A stretch of DNA of 64,000 bases, taken from NCBI GenBank assembly GCA_023014365.1, contig JAEBUN010000004.1, forward strand, positions 248,001 through 312,000, given 5' to 3'. Made by a program: the position numbers and the translations under genes. Of this stretch, positions 1 through 11,599 are shown in pieces. Below the pieces are notes generated by a model. It did no database searches. It was not told the DNA's origin and was given only the letters and a program-made list of their open reading frames with translations. Positions within the stretch are counted from its first letter, which is position 1; each line of letters opens with the position of its first letter. The DNA is from Lepiota brunneoincarnata (Eukaryota; Basidiomycota; Agaricomycetes; Agaricales; Agaricaceae).

Positions 1-412
1 TTACTAAGCCTTGGAATGAAGCTAGCAAAGTTGTCCTGGTGGGAAAGTTGAGTTTTTGTCTACAGTCTCTGGACTATAGTCTGCAAATGACTCTCTGTTG
101 TTTCTGCCAATAAACTTATTGATTCACAGCTAGCTCAAACTACTAATCAAATCTATAAGTAGGATCCTAAAGTATGCCAGCAATGGCCCTCAAACTTGCA
201 AGTCTAGTCAAAGATAAAATGCAAAGTCCACCAGATAGAATCCTAAACATCTCTAAGATGAGTGGTCCCCAAGCTGGCAGGCTAGCTAAGCAGATATGAC
301 TACCACTTAGAATCCTAAATGTTGCTTTGACAAGTGGTCCTCAAGCTAGTAATCAGGCTTCGGCATTTGTAAACATCTTAGCTAGGAAGTGGTCTCTCCA
401 AGAATTGGCTAA
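1..412. repeat. Diverged tandem repeats, non-coding, left of the old gypsy element
   Basis: No gene is visible. Three diverged units begin near 159, 235 and 308, each with a form of 'atcctaaa' followed about 25-35 bases later by 'gtggtccccaagct' or a variant. The stretch is A+T rich and poor in CpG, like the transposons to its right. It may be the end of another repeat family cut by the window edge. Confidence 0.4.
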
Positions 413-774
413 TGTGTTTGGACAGGTCACTCTGAGATGCCAAAATTATTATCAGAATTCCACATCAGAAGGACTTTATTTAGTTTATAATTTACTTACT
501 CCACTCTGACTCATAGCTACTCTGGTCTGGATAATTATAGTAAGGACATAGCCACATCAAGTAGTATATAAAGATACAGTACATTATCATGTATCCTTAT
601 TTTACTGTAGTGTTATACAGTTCTTGCCTCCTATACTTCTTTGCCCCTAAACTGGCTGGACTTATAGTGCTCCATCATCTCTAAGTCATACCTAGTAGGA
701 CAAGACCAAGTCTGTATAGACATCTTGCCTTGAATGCCATGCTACTCAAGAGCAAACCCCTAACCCAGGTAACA
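413..774 (+). repeat. 5' LTR of element 2
   Basis: It starts TGTG and ends GTAACA, the usual TG...CA LTR ends. It aligns along its length with 16940-17135 plus 18809-19043, the second copy that is split by the Tc1 element. Shared blocks include 'ccacatcagaagga' and 'gagcaaacccctaac'. A TATA-like stretch (agtatataa) lies near 564, a likely retroelement promoter. Confidence 0.65.
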
Positions 775-1369
775 AAACACTAAGATACTCTACTGCTTAT
801 CCCTTGCTCACCCTCTACTCTGCTCTACTGACATACTGAACATGTTGAGGTACTCTGGTTATCCAACATGATGTGTGAAAAGAAACTGCCTCTCTGTGTA
901 GCCATCACTACATCTCTGAATCTCTCCCCACCAGAAGATCTGGTTTACCTACTCATTTTTGTCTTTACCTCCACTGCCACCCTCATCACCTACTACATCA
1001 TTACCCTAGAACTTGAATGTGTCATGTGCTCCTACCACTGCTGTGTCATCAGATTGTGGAACCTATACTCTGGGATATCCATTATTGCAACCCAATTCTT
1101 CATTCTCCTAGTGATAATTGATCACTAGACAACTACCACCACACCTCCCAAGAAGTTCTCAGCACAAGAAACTCCATCACCCCCCTCCTACAAAATCAAG
1201 AAATAGAATCCCAGGTCCAGGAATACAAAATCCTGACCCCAGAAGAAATCCCAATCCATGACCCACTCAAACCTCACCACCATTTTATCCCCCATCTCCA
1301 TTCAATTCATCCACTCCACACACATCAACATCCACTCAAATTGTCCCATGTACACTATCAAGTTTTGCT
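775..1369 (+). other. Element 2 leader region, no intact gene
   Basis: This lies between the 5' LTR and the first recognisable gag. An 86-codon open frame at 868-1128 is hydrophobic and cysteine-rich but matches no family I know; it could be chance. No clear primer-binding site was recognised after the LTR. Confidence 0.4.
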
Positions 1370-2579
1370 ACTGAACTAACCAAAAGACAAAAACAACAAC
1401 AAGAACATGAACTAAAAGAATTTGAAGAAAGAGAAGAATGAGAATGCCAAGAAGCTCTAGAATATCAAGCTAGAAGCAATCCACTAAATCAATACAAACT
1501 TGCAAGACTTGAACATATTCTCAAACAACCAAGAGAACTTACCAAATCAGAAGAAGATCTCCTTACATGTCACAAATACAAAGTAGATCAAGGAAGACCC
1601 CCACCAGTAGACAACAACTCAGACATCTACATCACAGATGATAACAAATCAGAACCAGACCCACAACCACCCACACTAACTGCACCAGTGCAACCCTTAG
1701 CCCTACCAGTACCTCCCACACAACCTCCACAACCTCCAGCACCACTGCTGCTGCTACCCCCAGGACAAATACAAATGGCCACTGCAATTCCAAAAGAGCT
1801 AGGCTTCCTCAAACCCATCACCTTCAATGGAAACAGAAGACTTTTTGAAGATTGGATCTTCCAATGTAAAGTTTATGTGCTTGCCAATTCAACCACATAC
1901 AATACTGACCTTGCTAGGACTCTATTCATCCTCTTGACAATGCAATCAGGAGATGCCCAAGCCTGGGCCAGACAATACCTCCATGAGAGAAATGCCCAAA
2001 CACCAGCTGGAACATCCCTGGCTATGGAAACCTGGGCCAACCTTACAAACCACCTCAGAACTGACCCCACCCCAGCAGACAAACATGCATACATGCATAC
2101 ATGACTCCAAACCCTGCACCAAGTAGGTAAAACAATGACTAAGTTCAACTCTCAATTCAAAAAACTCATCTGTCAATCTGGACTTACAGAAGATTGTGCC
2201 CTAATTGATCTATACTGTAAAGCAATTGATCATCAAATTGCCATGAAGATTGATGAATCAGAAAACCCTCCTACCACTATTGCCACTTGGTATACCCAAG
2301 CCAACAAGCTCAATGATAATTTCCACCAAATCAATGCCTTATATGGCATACCCAGGAGTATGTTCCCTCAGAAGAACCAATACCAACCCAACCATGGACC
2401 AAGCCATCCAAACAACAACATGCCTTATGCACAGTTTTACCAAAGGAGCAACACTCCCAGATTCACATCACACAACCTACACACCATGGAAATAGACCAT
2501 GCCACAATAGAAAAAGGATATGAAGATCCTTACCCTGAGATACCCCAACCAGAATATGCCAAAGAAGACACCACCCAAG
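1370..2579 (+). pseudogene. Element 2 gag, 5' part (interrupted by element 1)
   Basis: The N-terminal frame is charged and helical (EFEEREE near 1420, with a TGA shortly after) and is followed by a proline-rich linker. The capsid-like part begins near 1800 (KPITFNGN, then 'FEDWIFQCKVY'), the usual start of Ty3/gypsy gag in agarics. The frame stops at TGA 2102-2104, where arginine (CGA) is expected, then continues to codon GAC-ACC-ACC-CAA-G at 2579. There the LTR of element 1 begins. The rest of gag resumes at 10354 in the correct phase. It would have formed the particle shell; it is not functional now. Confidence 0.7.
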
Positions 2580-3204
2580 TGTCATATCCATGCCAACTCA
2601 GAGTCTAATCATTTAAACTTCAGCTTCTCAACTCCACGTGTGCTCCAGACAACAACCCTCTGCCCTCTGACTTGGCCCCAACTTGCTCCGACTGCCTCCC
2701 ACTGCCCCGATCACACAACTACCTCCACATGTGCCATGGTCACCTGACCCTTGGTGCCTCTAATTCCCAGTCTCCATACCTGTACTGGTTTCCATTCCAT
2801 TTGTAATCCATTTGTAATCCATTTGTAACTATATTGGTCCCTGCTTCACCCCACACATAGTCAGTATGAGTCATAGTTTGTAAGGCCAGTAGTATATATA
2901 CCATAGGTACTTGGCTTGTACTCTTCAGTCTGATAATCAAATCGAGCAGTGGACTAGCTCCCTGTTCCATATCCTCTCCTCTCTTCTGCCTTGCTCCGCT
3001 TCGGCTCCGACTTCCTGAAATACAGACTAGGACAACAGGAGGGCACAGCACATAAGCTAAGGCTGCAAGTCCAACCCCCCACCCAAAGTACTCTGCCTCA
3101 GTTCCAAAGTCTATGTACTGACTTTGCCCCATCCCCTGGTTACCTTATATCAAGGATACCACCCCAACCCTCCACTTCAGTCCTGACCTGCACCGGCTCT
3201 AACA
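2580..3204 (+). repeat. 5' LTR of element 1
   Basis: It begins TGTCATATCC and ends GGCTCTAACA. Two further copies are at 9687-10348 and 14184-14833. A TATA box (gtatatatacc) is near 2890, followed by the conserved block 'ataggtacttggcttg', which is a likely transcription start region. Many differences from the 3' copy are CG against CA or TG (for example cacgtg against cacatg). Confidence 0.9.
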
Positions 3205-3449
3205 GTATTATCAGACTCAAACTCCTCCTGTCCACCACACTCTGAATTTTTCTAACCATGGTCTCTTGAACAGTTACCTGTACTCACACTCTGGTAACTC
3301 CAGCCACTCACTGTAGCAAATGCATCATTCGACAACCTCCTTCTGAGGAACTGCAACCTGACTCCCCAAGGGCTTCTCGCTCTCGCTGACAGTCTATCAC
3401 ACCCTTGATTCCAGACCAGTTCTCTGAAGATATATAACCTTCATTATTC

Positions 3450-4612
3450 TGGACTCCTGACGGCCCTGACAACAACCCTGACCCCAATCCTGATCCCAGC
3501 AACCCTGGTGATCCTGACAACTACCCTGACAATGGGGACAGGCCCCTGGGCAACAACAAACCATCAGACAACAGCAACAACAACAACAACATCCTACTTG
3601 GCAACAACCAAGATGACCATGATAGACTCCTGCTCCAAGTTTTCCAATGCATAGCTGATCAAATAGATGGCTGTGGGAACTCTCAAGCCCCACAGCCTCC
3701 TCAAACTCCCTGTACCAAAGCTTGTGAACCTGACATCTTTACAGGTTCCGACCCCACCAAACTCAAACCCTTCCTCTTCCAATGTCAGCTCTACTTCCGT
3801 ACTAACCCAGCCCAGTTTGCTATCCCTGCCACCAAGGTCAACTTTGCACTGACATACCTTATGGGCGTGGCCCAGCAACACTTCAAAATCGGCCTCAACG
3901 AGGCCGACAACCATGGAATAATGCATGACTGGATTGAGGACTGGGACCAGTTCACCCTGGAACTGCAGACCAATTTTGGTCCTGTGGATCCGACCGGAGA
4001 AGCTGCTGAGCAGCTCAACTCCCTCCGAATGCACTATGATGAGAAGATTGCTGTCTACAATGTTGACTTTCTCCGTCTAGCTGGCCAACTCTGCTGGGGT
4101 GATGAAGTATTTTGTCACTGCTACTACAAAGGCCTCCCCGACTGCATCCAGGACATCCTGTCCAATCAGCCTGACAGCAAACCCGACACCTTCATTGAAA
4201 TGCGGGCAGCAGCGATGAAGATCAATGCCTGCTATTGGGAATGCCAGCATGAGAAGGCCTGTGCCAAAGCCGCTTTGGACCCAACCACCTCTAGGAAACC
4301 TGGAGGCAATCCATCCCCATCCACCTCGTCCAACACACAACCTGCTGCCAAGCCTGCCAACAGTAACAACAAAGGCAGCACCCCCAACAACAACTTCAAG
4401 GGTACTCTGCCCAACCTGTCCACCAGTCAGAAATCAGCCCCACCCAAATCCAACCTTACTAGTAAACTTGGTAAGGATGGTAAATTAACCCCCAAGGAAT
4501 GTCAATGATGTTTCAACAATAACCTCTGCCTTGTCTGCACAGATCCCAATCACAGGGCTGCCAACTGCAACAAGAAGAAATTCCCTGATGCTAAGGCTAA
4601 AGGCTGACAGGC
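3450..4612 (+). pseudogene. Element 1 gag with zinc knuckle
   Basis: After an Asn/Asp/Pro-rich N-terminus, the capsid part begins near 3730 (EPDIFTGSDPTKLKPFLFQC), a classic agaric gypsy gag start. It then runs through the long open frame containing 3861-4508. A TGA at 4506-4508 replaces an expected arginine. Directly after it comes the zinc knuckle (CLVCTDPNHRAANC, CX2CX4HX4C) near 4530-4575. Capsid and nucleocapsid functions are inferred from the family. Confidence 0.75.
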
Positions 4613-4852
4613 TCAGCTCCCTGAGACAGACACACTGGCTCTCCCAAGCTCAGAAAAATAGTTGGCAGTCCTCAGGCCTCTACACAGACTGAGGATCACA
4701 TTGAACTCTGCTGTGCTCCAGAGAGTTTCTGTCTCAATGCATCCACTCTTTCTGATCCAAACTCTTTTCATATTACATTAAATTCTCCTTTAGTAACTTC
4801 TGTATCTTCTGTTTCTGCTCCTGTACTCTCCACTTCAGACCCACTTTCTACA

Positions 4853-7800
4853 ATGGACAATGTAGTTAGTTCTGATTTCTCTTCTCTTTCTCCTTTCAAA
4901 GCTCTTGTTGATAGTGGTTTTACTCACTGTTTTGTGGACTCATCTTTTGTTCATTCTCATAGTATTCCAACCTCATCCATCCCAGCTATTGAACTTTGGT
5001 TATTTGATGGAACCTCAAATGCCTACATTACGGAACTTGCGCAACTGCCTGTATCTTTCCCCTCCAGTGAATCTATCATTTTGGACACTTATGTCACCCA
5101 GCTCGACTCTTCCTGCTCTGTGGTCTTAGGACACAACTGGCTCACCTGCTACAATCCATTGATTGACTGGGCTTTGGGCAGTATCACTTTCTGGCCATCC
5201 CTACTCAAGAATCCTGCTTCCGTCTCTGCCTGTATTACACCCACATCAGCCCTGCCTATGGCCACCCCTGACACTCCTGACCTAGGTTCACCACCCCTGT
5301 CCGGGACCTTGTCCCAATTTGTCCCCCTTGTGAAACTGCACATATCCCTGATAAACGCTCCTGCCTTTATCCACACTGCCAAGCTCCCTGGCTCCCAACA
5401 ATTCTGAATCAATCTCTCTGCCACCTCTGCATCAGCTGCGTCCTCTTCTGTCTCTGAAGACCCAGCTGACCTCTTGTCCATCCCTGAGGAATACCACAAG
5501 TTTGCTGATGTTTTCAGTAAATTGCGTGCTGACACACTCACTCCACACCGCCCTTACAATCTCCAGATTAACCTAGCAGATGGCGGTCAGCCTCTGGTCA
5601 GTACCATTTATTCCCTTTCACAATCAGAGCTTGGAGCCCTACGTGATTTTATTGACAAACATTTATCCATTGGTTTCATTTGCCCTTCCACTTCTCCTCA
5701 TGGAGCCCCAGTCCTCTTCATAAAGAAAAAGGATGGCTCCCTCCATTTTTGTGTTGATTTTAGAGGTCTCAACCATATTACCAAGAAGGACCGTTACCCC
5801 CTTCTGCTCATCTCCGACCTCTTAGACTCCCCATGCAAAGCCCATGTATATACCAAAATTGACCTCTGTCACACTTATCATCTGGTCCATGTTGCTGATG
5901 GTGATGAATGGAAGACCACCTTTCAGACCCACTACGGCTCCTTCGAATGGATGGTTATGCCTTTTGGCCTCACTAACGCCCCTGCCACCTTCCAGCAATT
6001 CATGACAATATATTCAGGGACATGCTCGACATCTGCATTACTATTTACCTTGATGACATTCTGATATACTCTGACAATCATAGTATCCATCATGACCAAG
6101 TCAAGGAGGTCCTCAAACAGCTCCGACAACATGGTCTATACACCTGCCCCAACAAATGCCAGTTCCACTGACACAGTGGAATACCTCAGCTACATTCTTT
6201 CCCCCAACAGTCTCCAAATGGACCAATCTAAGGTCAAGACCATCCAGGAGTGGCTGGAACCCAAGAAAGTCAAGGACATCCAGTCTTTCTTAGGTTTTGC
6301 CAACTTCTACTGTCACTTCATTCATGGTTACTCCAACATTGTTGTTCCACTCACTTGCCTCACCCGCAAAGACGTGAAATGGAATTTCACTGATGAATGC
6401 CACGAAGCCTTCAGTTTCCTGAAAGAAGCATTCATATCCACCCCTGTCCTCACTCCTTGGGCCCCCAACACTCAGATCGTTGTCGAGATTGATGCCTCCA
6501 ACTACACCCTTGTGGCTATCCTCTCTATCATCACCAATGATGGTGAGGTCCACCCCATTGCATTCCATTCCTGCACCTTTAACACGGCCAAACTTAATTA
6601 TGACACCCATGACAAGGAACTCCTGGCAATATTCAAAGCTTTTCGCATCTGGTGACACTACCTAGAAGGTGCCCCCCTTACTATTGATGTAGTCACCAAC
6701 CACAAAAACCTCAAATACTTCTGCACCACCAAAATCCTCACTTGCCACCAAGCTCATTGGTCTGAGTTCCTGTCCCAATTCCACCTTGTCATCCGTTTCC
6801 GACCTGGCTGCCTCAGCACCAAGCCTGATACCCTGACTAGATGATGGGATGTCCACCCTAAAGGGGGGAATAGCAACTATGCATCAGTCAACCTGCACAA
6901 TTTCCAACCCATATTCACCCATGAACAGCTTGCAGCCTCTGTCTGCACCACCACTCATTACACTCCTTCCCTTCATACAGCTGTAGTCATGGATCTTGAC
7001 CAGCTACACCATGATATCCTCACTGCTCTACCAGTGGATCCAACCACCTCTGCCCATCTTGCTAGCCCAGAGGGCTGTTGGTCAGTTAATGATAAAGGTT
7101 TCCTCCTCTTAGATGACAGAATCTACATCCCTGATGCTAACAATCTCCAACTTCGGGTCCTCCAGTACAAGCACAATTATGTCCTAGCCAGCCACTTCAG
7201 TCAGAATGAAATGCTGGAACTCATCCGGCATGAATACACCTGGCCTAGTGTCCACACCTTTGTCAAGGATTTCTGTAAGTCTTGTGTCACCTGTATGAGG
7301 TCTAAACCCCAGCACCACCACCCCTACGGTCTCCTCAAGCAACTCCCCATCCCTGAACACCCTTGGAATTCAATCTCCATGGATTTCATTGAGAAACTCC
7401 CCACCTCCTCTGGCTACAATGCCATCCTAGTAATAGTTGACAGACTCACCAAGCAATCCTTATTCATCCCCACCTATGATACTGTCACCTCCTCTGACCT
7501 CACCCACCTATTCGTCCTCCACATCTTCTCCAAGCACAGCATACCCAAACATGTTACCTCCAACTGCAGCTCTGAATTTGTCTCTCACTTCTTCCGTTCA
7601 TTGGGACAAGCCCTCAACATGAAACTACACTTCACTTTGGGCTACCACCCAGAAGGCGACAGACAGACAGAATGCACCAACCAGACCCTGGAACAATATC
7701 TCTGGGTCTATTGTAACTACCAACAGGACAATTGGTCTGAATTACTACCACTAGCTGAGTTTGCTTACAACAATGCTCCTAGTGCCACCACCGGTATCTC

Positions 7801-8458
7801 CCCATTCTTCACTAATAAAGGATACCATCCAAACATCACAGTTCATCCTGAACATGACCTCACCTCCACTCAGGCCCACCATTTTGCTGTTGATCTCGAC
7901 AACCTACACACCACCTTGAAGTCTGAAATAGTGTTAGCCCAGCAATGCTATCAGGCCTCTGCTGATGCCTGCCAACTCCCCACCCTGGACTTCAAGGTTG
8001 GACAAAAGGTATTCATGAAAGCCCAATTCTTCTGCACCACCTGTCCTTCCAAAAAACTCTCCAAAAAGTTCCTTGGGCCTTATGAGATCATTGCACAAGC
8101 AGGTACCCACTCCTTTACACTCCAACTTTCTGACTCCATGCATGGAGTACACCCCATCTTCCACGTTTCCATGCTTGAACCAGCTACACTTAACACCATA
8201 CCTGCCCAATCAGACCTGCTGCCTGCACTAGCTTCTATCGATGGCAAACCAGAATACAAAATCACTCACATCATCAACTCAAAGATTGATCAGCACCGCA
8301 CATGCAAACTCCTCTACAAAGTCATTTGGTTAGGTTATGAAGACACCAAAGAAGAGTCTTCATGGTTACCGGCTACCGAGCTTGAACATGCCATAGATTT
8401 AGTAGAGGCTTTCCATTCCTCTTACTCCGCTAAGCCTGGCCCCCTCCATGAACTCTGA
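4853..8458 (+). pseudogene. Element 1 pol: protease, RT, RNase H, integrase, chromodomain
   Basis: Protease: ALVDSGFTH near 4900. Reverse transcriptase: YICP-like entry near 5680, DFRGLN near 5758, MPFGLTNAPATFQ near 5955, then a frameshift near 6004; the catalytic YLDDILIYS is in another frame near 6045. RNase H is near 6480-6700. The integrase zinc finger (HX4H...CX2C, near 7190-7300) and core (MDFIEKLP, near 7380) are in the long frame 6989-8458. That frame ends with a chromodomain (KLLYKVIWLGY near 8310), which in chromoviruses targets heterochromatin. Stops at 5405, 6653 and about 6842 and the frameshift show it is dead. The two stops after 6600 fit CGA to TGA change. Confidence 0.85.
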
Positions 8459-8565
8459 ATTTCCCACTGATCACCCATCACACCAAGAAACAAAAATTTT
8501 ATTGGACAAGTACAACTACCTGTCTGTGTTGTTCCCAGAGGTGTGGGGCAGTGCTGCCACATCCT

Positions 8566-9591
8566 CTAACCCACCTCCTCTTTTGAAATGCCTCCAATGC
8601 TCTCCGACTCCTCCGACCCTTCTGTCTCTGTAATACCCCTACTCAACCAGTCACCATCTACCTGCGCTTCCCAATGCTGCAACTGTTCATAGTGGCCAGC
8701 CATCAGTTTGACTTTATCTACCTTCTCCCCCAACTGAGCGATGGCCTTTTCAAGCTGCACCTCCATGATGTTGACCTGCTTGAGGGTCTTCTGGTGTCCT
8801 TCTTCAACAAGCCTCTTCAACTCTACAAGACTTGGTCAGCAATCCTCACAATCAATGATCACTATTTTACCTTTGAATTACTGGCTCAACACTGCCCTGG
8901 CCCCACTTGGCTCCATCTCCTCTTGAACCCTGCACCATTTTTTCATTCTGCTGCACTGACGGCAACTCCTGGTGTTACTAAAAAACTATCAGTATGTAGC
9001 CTGGAAACCCTCAAAATGACTTACCTGCTGGCAACCTCACACAGGACCTTGTCTTGCTAGCACCTCCAGCAGGGATTCTCACCCCCAAATATGTTTGCAT
9101 TTCCCCATCGTGGGGCCACCCTCGCCTTTGCCTTCCCCTTACCCTTATCCCCTGAATCCCCAGAGGCCTCCTCCTCCTCATCTCTCACCTTGTCCCTATC
9201 CATGTATTTGGAATCCAACTCCTCTGTATCTACCTGCATTGGTTCTTCCAATGGACAGGTCAACAAGGCCCCCATAGTCATTGTAATGAGGCAGGCTTGA
9301 ATTGCCTGACACTCTGCCTTGGCAGCCTCATCTTGTTGCCACCTGATTTCTTCCACCATACGCTCCCTGGCTTGCTCCTCCACTTGTCACTGGTGCAGTG
9401 CTATCATCTGCTGCCGCTCCTCCTCCTCTCATTGCTCCTCCTCCTCCAGCCTCTCGATTTCCAGCCACTTTCATTCCTCTTGCTCCACCTTCTCCCTCAA
9501 CAATTGCGCCTTGTACTTCATGGCAGTCAGTTGTTGGAGGGGTTGTCTGCTCATGGGAGTAAGAGGTCAAGTTGTTTTTTTTTGGAATCAA
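8566..9591 (-). pseudogene. Antisense accessory ORF between pol and 3' LTR of element 1
   Basis: Read on the minus strand, this gives coherent coding sequence over about 1 kb. A Glu/Arg-rich coiled-coil N-terminus (near 9540-9330) leads into a 108-codon frame (9383-9057). That frame has an acidic patch (DEEEEASGDSGDKGKGKAKA) and ends near a CxxC (NPCWRC). A second helical segment lies at 8820-8566 (LKQVNIMEVQLEKAIAQL). The parts are separated by stops and frame changes. I recall similar antisense CxxC and coiled-coil proteins in agaric gypsy elements, but cannot confirm it here. Function is unknown. Confidence 0.5.
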
Positions 9592-9686
9592 ACCAGTTCA
9601 CCATTTTTATACCCTGCCAGGATTTTCCAATGGGCCCCAGCCTAGACCGCCTTGGGCCTCAAGGCTCAGCCCTAAAGGGGGGGCAC

Positions 9687-10348
9687 TGTCATATCCATGC
9701 CCACTCAGAGTCTAATCATTTAAACTTCAGCTTCTCAACTCCACATGTGCTCCAGACAACAACCCTCTGCCCTCCGACTTGGCCCCAACTTGCTCCAACT
9801 GCAACCCACTGCCCTGATTACACAACCACCTCCACACATGCCATGGTCACCTGATCCTTGGTGTCTCTAATTCCCAGTCTCCATTTCCTGTCCATAGTCA
9901 AGATACATTATCAGTCTCTATACCTGTACCAGTTTCCATTCCATTCATAATCCATTTGTAATCCATTTGTAACTATATCAGTCTCCACTTCGCTCTGCAC
10001 ATAGTCAGTACAAGTCATATTTCGTAAGGCCAGTAGTATATATACCATAGGTACTTGGCTTGTACTCTTCAGTCTGATAATCAAATTGAGCAGTAGACCA
10101 GCTCCCTGTTCCATATCCTCTCCTCTCTTCTGCCTTGCTCTGCTTTGGCTCCAACTTCCTGAAATACAGACTAGGATAGCAGGAGGGCACAGCACATAAG
10201 CTGAGGCCACAAGTCCAACCCCCCACCTGAAGTACTCCACTTCAGTTCCAAAGTCTACATACTGACTTCGCCCTGTCCCCCAGTTACCTTATATCAAGGA
10301 TACCACCCTGACCCTCCACTTTGGTCCCAACCTGCACTGGCTCTAACA
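9687..10348 (+). repeat. 3' LTR of element 1
   Basis: It starts TGTCATATCC directly after the G-rich tract and ends CTCTAACA. It is followed by the target duplication CCAAG. At 662 bases it is longer than the 5' LTR (625), mainly from an extra block near 9880-9920 (also present in the solo LTR at 14184). The TATA box (gtatatatacc) is near 10036. Confidence 0.9.
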
Positions 10349-10353
10349 CCAAG

Positions 10354-10718
10354 AATCATTGGAACTAGATGCTGTTGTCACTGGATAACAGATGAAGGCA
10401 TACCAAAAATAAGAATGCTTCTGATGTGGAGCAAATGATCATTGGGTTAGCAAATGTCTACACCCACTGCCAGCCAGACACTTCCCAGGAATGCATACAA
10501 ATCCACCGCACCTAGCTAGAAACCCAAACCATCCACCTTATCAAGGAAATAAGCCTAACCCCAGCTTTAAACCCCAACAATGCAAGTACTCTCTTGCTGT
10601 TGCAGAAGTAGCATCTCAGATGTGTCAAATGGTTGATGAACTTAATCTGGAACTGCAACAAGAACTTCATTCTGTGCTAGCCAAAGATCTGGAGATGCAT
10701 CCATTCCAGGATTTTTAA
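10354..10718 (+). pseudogene. Element 2 gag, 3' part with zinc knuckle
   Basis: The gag frame picks up in phase after the CCAAG duplication. A decayed zinc knuckle lies near 10425-10465 (CGANDHWVSKC in one frame, with stops around it). The frame then runs to a stop near 10718. It is the second half of the gene interrupted at 2579. Confidence 0.65.
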
Positions 10719-10894
10719 AAAGGAACACTGTTGATTGATATACCCCTGCACATTCCAGAACTCAGAAGGACTTTATATACTTTCACTCCCAGAAAGACAA
10801 TTTCTTGATAAACTCTGTACAATTATGACTCTCCCCAAATAAAAGATCCCTTTTCCTACCCATCAAGATTTGGAGTGAACAGACATCAAAACCC

Positions 10895-11383
10895 ATGGCC
10901 ATCACTGCCCTGATAGACTCAGGTGCCCAAGGGAACTTTATCTCCCACAAAGTTGTTGAACAACATGGTTATCAAACCAAATGGCTGGACCAACCAATCC
11001 CCCTCAGTAACACTGATGGAACTGACAATCAACATGGCAAGATCCATGAATACATCAAAATCAAAACTATCATAGATGGAAGAGATTGCACACTGGAAGC
11101 ATACATCACCAATACTGGTGAAAAAGACCTTACTATCAGATTTCCCTAGTTGGAACAATACAATCCCAACATCAACTGGAAGACTAAGACATTCTCTTGG
11201 AAACCCCAAATCAATTACCAGGACTTTTCCAAACTCCTCAGAGCCCTTCAACAACCTGTTGAACTCAACTCTATCACCATGGATATAATGGCTGGAAAAA
11301 CCTCTCAACCCAAAGACAACCCAGAAGAATATATCAACCTTTCAAATGTTGACCTTAATACCTTCTCTCTAAAAGAGAAATGA
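10895..11383 (+). pseudogene. Element 2 aspartic protease region
   Basis: The retropepsin active site is clear (ALIDSGAQGNFI near 10905-10945; Asp-Ser-Gly). Family residues follow (TGEKDLTIRFP near 11120-11149), then TAG at 11147-11149 where a glycine or tryptophan context is usual. The linker to reverse transcriptase continues in the same frame (11150-11383). Its role was cleavage of the gag-pol polyprotein. Confidence 0.7.
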
Positions 11384-11599
11384 ACCCAATGCTTCTAACC
11401 CCATTAGAAGTAAATGCCAAAGCTATGCATGCCACAATGCTCCATAATGAACAACATAATCTGACAAAATCAGCAAAACAAAAGGAAAACAACCAGAATC
11501 AAATAAAGAACCACCTGAGATCCCTTGGAGATTTGCCCAATAGGCTAAAATATTCAACAAGAAAACCTCCAAACAATTCCCACCATCAAGAACATTTGA

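Larger units (their letters stand above)
2580..10348 (+). mobile_element. Ty3/gypsy chromovirus (element 1), inserted into element 2 gag
   Basis: A complete but decayed LTR retrotransposon of 7,769 bases. Ends: LTRs 2580-3204 and 9687-10348. Target duplication CCAAG is exact at 2575-2579 and 10349-10353. A G-rich polypurine tract (about 9674-9684) abuts the 3' LTR. Internal order is gag, protease, reverse transcriptase, RNase H, integrase, chromodomain, so it is a chromovirus. An antisense open region lies between pol and the 3' LTR. It holds more CpG than its host element, fitting a later arrival, but gag and pol carry several stops and at least one frameshift. Confidence 0.9.
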
